Below, one piece after another: positions 32,336-37,747 of a stretch of DNA of 37,747 bases; the stretch's first letter is position 1; every line of letters begins with the position of its first letter. This DNA is from Bacteroidia bacterium (GTDB taxonomy: Bacteria > Bacteroidota > Bacteroidia > Bacteroidales > UBA932): assembly GCA_021153285.1 (NCBI GenBank), contig JAGKTT010000016.1, positions 1 to 37,747 on the forward strand, in the 5' to 3' direction. The notes under the pieces were generated by a model, which was not told the DNA's origin, did not search any database, and worked only from the letters and a program-made list of their open reading frames with translations. The position numbers and the translations under genes are program-made.

Positions 32336-33409
32336 ATGGAAAGAAGAGACTTTCTTAAAGTGGCTGCACTTTCGGGTGCGGCCATTGCTGTGTCGGGCAT
32401 TGATGCACTTGCGGGCAGAGATAAGGATATCAAAGGGGAAGCCTTTGTGGATGATAAGCCGGTAAGGGAATTCAGATATCGCCCTGATGGCAAATTCAAG
32501 ATTCTTCAGCTGACAGATACGCATTATGTCGCAGGTGACAAGAGGTCGGAAAGAGCTCTGGCAAATGTAATCGAGATGCTTGATACAGAGAGACCGGATC
32601 TCGTAATCCACACCGGTGATATCATTTTTGGCAATCCGGCGGCAAGGTCTGCCCGTGAAATCCTTCAGCCTATAGCCGACAGGGGAATCCCTTTCGCGGT
32701 GGCTTTGGGTAATCACGACAGTGACTTCGAATTGACCCGAAATGAAATGTTTGAAGTCATCCGTGCTGTTCCGGGCAATATCAATACTCCGGCACGAGAA
32801 GGATTGTACGGTTGTTCGAATGACGTGATAAGCCTATCTTCTTCAAAAGGTGTGGAAAGAGTGTTCTATCTGTTTGACTCCGGTTCTTATATAGATTACA
32901 GGGGCGAGAAGGGATATGACTACATCAGACATAGTCAGATAGGATGGTACAGGAATCATAGCGAGGCTTTTACTCAGGCCAATGGAGGTAAGCCGGTTCC
33001 ATCTATTGCATTCTTTCATATCCCGGTAAGAGAGTATAATGATGGCGTCAGGGATACAGGCAGGAATATGTCAGGCTACTTCGCAGAAGAGCCTTGTTCT
33101 TCAAAATATAACTCTGGTCTTGTTGCTAACTTCAAGGAACTGGGTGATGTAGAGGCCATCGTCTGCGGGCACGACCACGATGATGATTTTGTCCTCAAGT
33201 TCGGTGATATGTTCTATATCTATGGTCGCTACAGCGGCTGTGATACTGTATATAATAATATAGGTCCGAGCGGAGCCCGTATCTTTGAGTTTACTGAAGG
33301 AAAAGAAGGCTTCCGCACTTATATAAGAAAATATGGCTCAAATCCGGAGCAGGATCTTGATCTGCATCGCCGAATGAGCCACTTGCTTGACGGTCAGAAG
33401 AAATTCTAG
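32336..33409 (+). CDS. calcineurin-like metallophosphoesterase with Tat-type signal
   Basis: 357 aa. The N-terminus MERRDFLKVAALSGAAIAVSG is a twin-arginine signal without a lipobox. All dinuclear-metal motifs are visible: D61-x-H63 (LTDTHY), GD95 (HTGDI), GNHD (125-128), FHIP and GHDHDDD. Purple-acid-phosphatase-like family; the substrate may be a phosphomonoester or diester. It is the second gene after the porin in an apparent operon, with 7 bases between, and ends at a bidirectional terminator. Export in folded form would suit a metal-loaded periplasmic enzyme. Confidence 0.9.
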   Translation: MERRDFLKVAALSGAAIAVSGIDALAGRDKDIKGEAFVDDKPVREFRYRPDGKFKILQLTDTHYVAGDKRSERALANVIEMLDTERPDLVIHTGDIIFGNPAARSAREILQPIADRGIPFAVALGNHDSDFELTRNEMFEVIRAVPGNINTPAREGLYGCSNDVISLSSSKGVERVFYLFDSGSYIDYRGEKGYDYIRHSQIGWYRNHSEAFTQANGGKPVPSIAFFHIPVREYNDGVRDTGRNMSGYFAEEPCSSKYNSGLVANFKELGDVEAIVCGHDHDDDFVLKFGDMFYIYGRYSGCDTVYNNIGPSGARIFEFTEGKEGFRTYIRKYGSNPEQDLDLHRRMSHLLDGQKKF

Positions 33410-33422
33410 AACGAATCCTTTG

Positions 33423-33456
33423 AAAACACGTTTCTAAATCTTTAGGAACGTGTTTT
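33423..33456. terminator. bidirectional terminator between the phosphoesterase and acetyltransferase genes
   Basis: A 16-base stem with one wobble (33423-33438 with 33441-33456) around a 2-base tip, A-rich on the left and T-rich on the right. The last codons and stop (33434-33436) of the minus-strand gene lie within it. Confidence 0.8.
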
Positions 33457-34549
33457 TCTTATATAGGAAATATAGGAAAAGCCAGCTGAGCGTGAGGTAG
33501 CCGATTGAAAATATTACAGCTCCCCAGGCTTCCGGGACATAACTTACGACTCCTCCGAGGAAGAATCGGTTGATACTGCTGAAGCTTATTATTTTCTGTG
33601 CCATATAGATAGTGATGGAGTTCATTCCTATTACTCTGAAGAAAAATGTCCATTTCTGCCATCCCTTCACATCGATTATATAATAGAACAGAGCGAACAT
33701 TCCGAGACTATATGCACCCACGACAAGTACGAATGAACTGCTCCAGAGCATCTTGTTGATAGGGAATACAATGTTCCAGAGAAGTCCGAGTCCGAGCATT
33801 GCTGCTGTAGCCCCTGCCATATATAGAGATTTCCTGCTGCCGGAAATCTTTTCTTCCGGGATTCGGATGAATTCGCCGGTGAACATACCAAGCATTGCGG
33901 TAACAATAGCCGGGACAGTGCTCAGAAGTCCTTCCGGATCGAAACGGCCTCCGTCATATATCAGCCTTCCTGGCATCAGAAGCCTGTCTACATATCCGAT
34001 GAGATTGCCCTGCATTGTCAGAGGATCCGCACCAGGTACATCCGGAGCTGGCACGTAGCAGATCAGAAGCCAGTATCCGATAAGTGTGGCTCCTGCAATG
34101 ATAGCTCTGGTCATCGGTTTGAAATTGATATATAGGATTGCTGCGAATCCCCAGGCAAGACCGATCCGGCCCAGAACACTGGCTACTCTGATCTTCTCGA
34201 AGTCAAGATTGAAGAAACCGTTATATACGACTCCGAGTCCTATAAGTATCAGCATTCTCTTTATTATTTTTATATAGATGGATTTTCTAGACCCTCCGTT
34301 TGATAGCTGCTTCGCATATGAAAACGGAAATGAAATTCCGGCTATGAACAGAAACAGCGGAAAGATAGTGTCGTGGTGAGACAGGCCGTTCCAGGATACG
34401 TGTTCCATTGTACGGGAGATCCACCATTCGGATCCTCCTTCGAATAATGCGCACACCTCCATTACAAGGGGAGCAAATCCCATAATGAAAAGCATATCGA
34501 AGCCTCTTAGTGCATCAATGGAAAGAAGTCTTTTAGATTCAGGTTTCAT
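33434..34549 (-). CDS. HGSNAT-like membrane acetyltransferase (DUF5009-type)
   Basis: 371 aa, about 10-11 transmembrane helices. MKPESKRLLSIDALRGFDMLFIMGFAPLV and EHVSWNGLSHHDTIFPLFLFIAGISF match bacterial homologues of human heparan-alpha-glucosaminide N-acetyltransferase; H50 before VSWNG sits where the human active-site histidine lies. HGSNAT moves an acetyl group from acetyl-CoA across a membrane onto a terminal alpha-glucosamine. The longest ORF (to 34852) overlaps the opposite gene and gives an unlikely N-terminus; the ATG at 34549 begins with the conserved block. It is divergent from a GH89 alpha-N-acetylglucosaminidase, which acts on the expected product. Substrate and in vivo role are inferred. 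Confidence 0.85.
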   Translation of the reverse strand: MKPESKRLLSIDALRGFDMLFIMGFAPLVMEVCALFEGGSEWWISRTMEHVSWNGLSHHDTIFPLFLFIAGISFPFSYAKQLSNGGSRKSIYIKIIKRMLILIGLGVVYNGFFNLDFEKIRVASVLGRIGLAWGFAAILYINFKPMTRAIIAGATLIGYWLLICYVPAPDVPGADPLTMQGNLIGYVDRLLMPGRLIYDGGRFDPEGLLSTVPAIVTAMLGMFTGEFIRIPEEKISGSRKSLYMAGATAAMLGLGLLWNIVFPINKMLWSSSFVLVVGAYSLGMFALFYYIIDVKGWQKWTFFFRVIGMNSITIYMAQKIISFSSINRFFLGGVVSYVPEAWGAVIFSIGYLTLSWLFLYFLYKKNTFLKI

Positions 34550-34588
34550 AGGTCTTATATTATTATGTAAAAATAGTAATAAAAATAC

Positions 34589-34596
34589 TAACTTTG
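34589..34596 (+). promoter_or_regulatory. -7 box of the GH89 gene
   Basis: TAACTTTG fits TAnnTTTG, 21 bases before the ATG at 34617. It rules out the longer ORF start at 34485, which lies upstream of it and inside the opposite gene. No clear box was found for the divergent acetyltransferase; TATTTTTA-like sequences are the best seen. Confidence 0.6.
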
Positions 34597-34616
34597 TTGT
34601 AAATGAATCAATACAT

Positions 34617-37181
34617 ATGAAAAAGTCTGTTTCTTTTGCAGCAATTGCTCTTGCTGCCTTCTCTATTTTCCTTAGTTGCAAGCCTGCCGAGGTGAGAGAA
34701 GCCGAAAGTGTTCTGTCAAGAACATTCGGAACCGTTCCTTCCAATGTGGAATTCGTTATGATGGATAAGTCTGATAGTCTTGACTCATATGCGTTGACTG
34801 TGAAAGATGATATCCTCACAGTGGAAGGCACTTCGCCTGTCGCATTGTGCAAAGGATTCTATGACTATGTCCTTGAAAACGGTTACGGTATTGCCAGCTG
34901 GACAGGTGATAGGCTTGAATTCCCGGTAGAACTCGAGGATATGTCTCGCCAGGTAGTTACATCTCCCTTCTGTGACCGCCTTTATTATAATGTATGTACA
35001 TATGGCTATACCACACCTTTCTGGGGGTGGGATGAGTGGGAGAAGGAGATCGATTGGATTGCTCTTCACGGTTTCAATATGCCGTTGGCTCCTATTGCAG
35101 GCGAGGCAATTCTTGCTCGAGTCTGGTCTCGACTCGGTCTGAGCCAGGAAGAGATTGATGCATATTTTACAGGGCCGGCTCATTTCCCGTGGATGCGAAT
35201 GGGTAATATGACAGCTGTTGACGGCGGAATGTCACAGGACTGGCACGCAAGCCAGATTGCACTTCAGCACAAGATCAATGACAGGATGCTTGCTCTTGGA
35301 ATGAATCCGGTATATCAGGGATTTGCCGGTTTTGTGCCTAAGGCTATGAAAGAGCACTATCCTGATGTAGATATGATGACTACCAAGTGGGCTGGTCACG
35401 AAAGCTATATGCTTTCTCCTGTTGATTCTCTTTTCAGCATTATTGGAACCGAATTTATCAAAGAGTGGGAGAGGGAGTTCGGTAAGGGTAAGTATTATCT
35501 CATTGACAGTTTCAATGAACTTGATATTCCATTTGGTGAAAAAGGTTCGCAGGAACGTCACGACAAGCTTCATCACTATAGCGCGACCATTTACAACGCT
35601 CTTGCTGCTGCGAATCCGGATGCAGTGTGGGTTATGCAGGGGTGGATGTTCGGTTATCAGCGAGATATATGGGATCCACAGAGTGTAGAAGCTCTTCTGA
35701 GCGGGGCCCCGGATGACAAGATGATGGTGATAGACCTCGCAGTGGATTTCAATAACTATGTATGGAAGAACGGCAACAGCTGGGACAATCTAAACGGTTT
35801 CTACGGAAAGTCCTGGATATGGAGTACGGTTCCTAACTTCGGAGGTCGGACAGCGCTCAAGGGCCCTCTCGATTTCTACCTGAATGGTCATATCGATGCT
35901 CTTGAATCAGAGAATAAAAGGCGCCTTACCGGTTTCGGTACCTCTCCTGAAGGAGTTGAGAATAATGAAATTCTCTATGAACTTATTTCAGCAGCAGCTT
36001 GGAGTGATTCAAGAATTGATCTTGACACATTCCTTGAATCTTATGATAAAGCTCGCTATGGTGTTGCAGATCCCGCGTTTACGAAGTTCTGGAGCGGGCT
36101 CCGTCAGTCTGTTTATGACAATTTTACCAATAATGCCCGCTTCATCTGGCAGCAGCGCCCTGCTTATCACAGAGGTGAGACAATGAATATCAATCAGCAT
36201 TATTTCGATGGTATCGAGGCTTTCCTTTCTGTGGCGGATACTTTCAGGGATAATGAACTTTACGTGACTGACGCTGTTCAGTATGCAGCTCTCTATATTG
36301 CGGCAAAGGCTGATTATGCCTTGAAGGCTGCCAACTGGGCTATTGTGGCCGGTGACCTTGATAAGGCACGTGAACTTAAGGAGCTGCTTGTCCGGATGCT
36401 CCTTGATATGGACAGGCTCCTTGAGTCTCATCCTGTTCTCAGAATTCAGAGATGGTTCGATATGGCAGATGAAGTCGCTACAAGCGTGAAAGAGGCAGCG
36501 GACTTCAAGAAAGAAATCAAGCGTCTGGTATCGACTTGGTCAGGTCCGTCGCTCAAAGACTATTCGGCTCGTGTGTGGTCAGGTCTTGTCCGTGATTACT
36601 ATGCGCCTCGTCTGGATTATTATTTCGAGAAGGCAATTGCAGGTGAACTTGCGGATATGGTGGCATCGGACAATACATTCCACTATGGAACAGGTTATGG
36701 TACGGCCGAAGATGTTTGCCCGGCAGGTAAGCCTGAGATTTCTGCTCAGGAACCTTTCGCAGATCCGCTGGCGGCAGCGTGCGAACTGGTGGACAAGTAC
36801 TCTCTGGTGGATTATGCAGACAAATCATTCAATCCTTATGCTCCGGAGAGAGAGGTGGCATACTGGTGTCCTCAGGATTTTGAAGGAAAGCCAAAGAAAC
36901 GTCTGTATATGACCATAATGGCCACAGACTTCGCTGAGATGAACGGTCTCAAGATCACAAATGCCCGTGGTGAGAATGTCAAGATCAGCAAGGTGGAGTT
37001 TAAATCAGGCCCTCGGTGGTTCGGTGAACTCGATCTGGATGAGACTATCCGCAATCCTCGTCAGGTGGTAATGATTCCGTTCAAGGGGCCAGGTACGACG
37101 GTCGGACTGGAGAGGGAAGTGGTGGTGTATGTGACAATCGAAGGTGGACCTCAGTCTTGGGGAATGATTTCAATGTACTAA
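34617..37181 (+). CDS. alpha-N-acetylglucosaminidase (GH89, NAGLU-like) lipoprotein
   Basis: 854 aa. Signal peptide with lipobox LSC then KPAEVRE, with no surface-export run, so probably periplasmic. The family core is plain: LYYNVCTYGYTTPFWGWDEWEKEIDW, ALHGFNMPLAP, DSFNELDIPF, WMFGYQRDIW, and TSPEGVENNEILYEL, where the glutamates in FNE and ENNE fall at expected active-site places. GH89 enzymes remove terminal alpha-GlcNAc from heparan or mucin-type glycans. The start at 34617 is set by the promoter between it and the upstream ATG. Divergent from the HGSNAT-like gene; the rRNA operon follows about 180 bases downstream. The C-terminal ~100 residues are beta-rich. Confidence 0.92.
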   Translation: MKKSVSFAAIALAAFSIFLSCKPAEVREAESVLSRTFGTVPSNVEFVMMDKSDSLDSYALTVKDDILTVEGTSPVALCKGFYDYVLENGYGIASWTGDRLEFPVELEDMSRQVVTSPFCDRLYYNVCTYGYTTPFWGWDEWEKEIDWIALHGFNMPLAPIAGEAILARVWSRLGLSQEEIDAYFTGPAHFPWMRMGNMTAVDGGMSQDWHASQIALQHKINDRMLALGMNPVYQGFAGFVPKAMKEHYPDVDMMTTKWAGHESYMLSPVDSLFSIIGTEFIKEWEREFGKGKYYLIDSFNELDIPFGEKGSQERHDKLHHYSATIYNALAAANPDAVWVMQGWMFGYQRDIWDPQSVEALLSGAPDDKMMVIDLAVDFNNYVWKNGNSWDNLNGFYGKSWIWSTVPNFGGRTALKGPLDFYLNGHIDALESENKRRLTGFGTSPEGVENNEILYELISAAAWSDSRIDLDTFLESYDKARYGVADPAFTKFWSGLRQSVYDNFTNNARFIWQQRPAYHRGETMNINQHYFDGIEAFLSVADTFRDNELYVTDAVQYAALYIAAKADYALKAANWAIVAGDLDKARELKELLVRMLLDMDRLLESHPVLRIQRWFDMADEVATSVKEAADFKKEIKRLVSTWSGPSLKDYSARVWSGLVRDYYAPRLDYYFEKAIAGELADMVASDNTFHYGTGYGTAEDVCPAGKPEISAQEPFADPLAAACELVDKYSLVDYADKSFNPYAPEREVAYWCPQDFEGKPKKRLYMTIMATDFAEMNGLKITNARGENVKISKVEFKSGPRWFGELDLDETIRNPRQVVMIPFKGPGTTVGLEREVVVYVTIEGGPQSWGMISMY

Positions 37182-37359
37182 GTATATGGAATACCATATA
37201 TATAATATGTATGTTGATTTTGGAGCAGTTTTTAAAATATAACTCACTTCTGCTTGGGACTGTAAAAATTATTGATGCTATAATTGTCTGATAATCAAGC
37301 CTATGTTGTATAAGTTCGACTTTTATGTAAAAAATAATTTAAAAATTTGTTCGAAAAAA
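37182..37359. other. AT-rich spacer between the GH89 gene and the rRNA promoter
   Basis: No gene, tRNA or known element seen. A short AT hairpin (TATATGG/CCATATA, 37183-37200) follows the GH89 stop and could be a weak terminator; no GC-rich stem with a T tract is present. Confidence 0.5.
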
Positions 37360-37390
37360 TTTGGAAGTTAATTAAAAAGTCGTACCTTTG
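37360..37390 (+). promoter_or_regulatory. rRNA operon promoter
   Basis: TTTG (37360-37363), a 19-base spacer and TACCTTTG (37383-37390) match the Bacteroidota -33/-7 consensus exactly. Transcription should start near 37397, leaving a leader of about 160 bases before mature 16S. The leader (37397-37554) carries the AGTTCATTGAAAAG stretch, likely part of antitermination and processing signals. Confidence 0.85.
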
Positions 37391-37554
37391 CACTCCCATT
37401 TGAAAAACGGGCCTCGAAAGAGGGATTAAGAAGTTCATTGAAAAGACTGTTTTACTGTACAAGAAGCAAGTACCGAGAAATACAATTTATCGAGAAGCGT
37501 TAATTTCTTTGGAAATTATAAGTGTCAGGACAAACTGAGAAATATAAAAACTAT

Positions 37555-37747
37555 ACAATGAAGAGTTTGATCCTGGCTCAGGATGAACGCTAGCGGCAGG
37601 CTTAACACATGCAAGTCGAGGGGCAGCGCGGATGTTAGCAATAACATCTGGCGGCGACCGGCGCAAGGGTGCGTAACGCGTGAGCAACTTGCCCGTTTCT
37701 GGGGAATAACCGGTGGAAACGCCGACTAATACCCCATAGCATTGGAT
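37555..37747 (+). rRNA. rrs: 16S ribosomal RNA, 5' part (cut by window end)
   Basis: GAAGAGTTTGATCCTGGCTC followed by AGGATGAACGCTAGCGGCAG and TTAACACATGCAAGTCGAGG is the conserved 5' end of 16S rRNA, in the form typical of Bacteroidota. The start is placed by aligning G at 37560 with E. coli position 6. About 193 bases are present, including the first variable region (37621-37675), too little for genus assignment here. Confidence 0.97.

Noticed and set aside
34485..34616. Upstream start for the GH89 protein
   Set aside because: The promoter box at 34589-34596 lies inside it, and the lipoprotein signal peptide begins at 34617.
34550..34852. Long N-terminal extension of the HGSNAT-like protein
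   Set aside because: It overlaps the start of the GH89 gene on the other strand, and the conserved first helix block begins at the ATG at 34549.

Overview
The window is ordinary-looking chromosome of a Bacteroidota bacterium, most likely order Bacteroidales. Three things point there: the start of a 16S rRNA gene at the right end with the Bacteroidota-type 5' sequence; the Bacteroidota -7 promoter consensus (TAnnTTTG) in front of more than ten genes; and gene families and order typical of the phylum (NigD-like and BspA-type lipoproteins, pdxJ/nadK/uppS/bamA/ompH, bamD-rpoZ-recN, fused KorA). Genus cannot be set from this window. No CRISPR array, tRNA, prophage or complete insertion sequence was seen.

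Layout. 1-773: 3'-truncated Rpn-type PD-(D/E)XK nuclease/transposase. 774-1335: gene-free, with a 24-bp minisatellite fused to an interspersed palindromic repeat and a long hairpin. 1336-7097: surface lipoproteins (BspA-like LRR protein preceded by an unlisted 40-aa peptide gene; divergent lipoprotein with a C-terminal NUC1-type nuclease; NigD-like lipoprotein). 7208-11096: CstA transporter, PerR-like Fur-family regulator, SDR oxidoreductase, thioredoxin reductase. 11110-14051: bamD, rpoZ, recN. 14055-17494 (minus): lipidated Skp-like protein, GT4 glycosyltransferase, LysM/periplasmic-binding-fold protein. 17560-23200: pdxJ divergent from nadK-uppS-bamA-ompH. 23361-27595: korA-korB-gdhA. 27775-33409: two tandem DASS transporters, an outer-membrane porin-like barrel and a Tat-type metallophosphoesterase. 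33434-37181: HGSNAT-like membrane acetyltransferase divergent from a GH89 alpha-N-acetylglucosaminidase. 37360-37747: rRNA promoter, leader and 16S start.

How the genes fit together. The middle is an envelope-biogenesis block: BamA, BamD and two Skp-like chaperones act on outer-membrane proteins, and UppS supplies the lipid carrier for wall and glycan synthesis. korAB-gdhA links 2-oxoglutarate to glutamate, which suits an anaerobe able to use ammonia. Both flanks carry nutrient acquisition: surface lipoproteins on the left, anion uptake and glycosaminoglycan-type sugar removal on the right. The residues after the lipid cysteine suggest the LRR, nuclease and NigD-like lipoproteins are surface exposed, while BamD, the Skp-like lipoprotein and the GH89 enzyme stay periplasmic (inference).

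The best leads for something under-described are the 40-aa peptide/LRR lipoprotein unit with its divergent partner sharing the same N-terminal module, the HGSNAT-like/NAGLU-like divergent pair that mirrors two consecutive human lysosomal heparan-degradation steps, and the minisatellite that seems to have grown out of an interspersed palindromic repeat.
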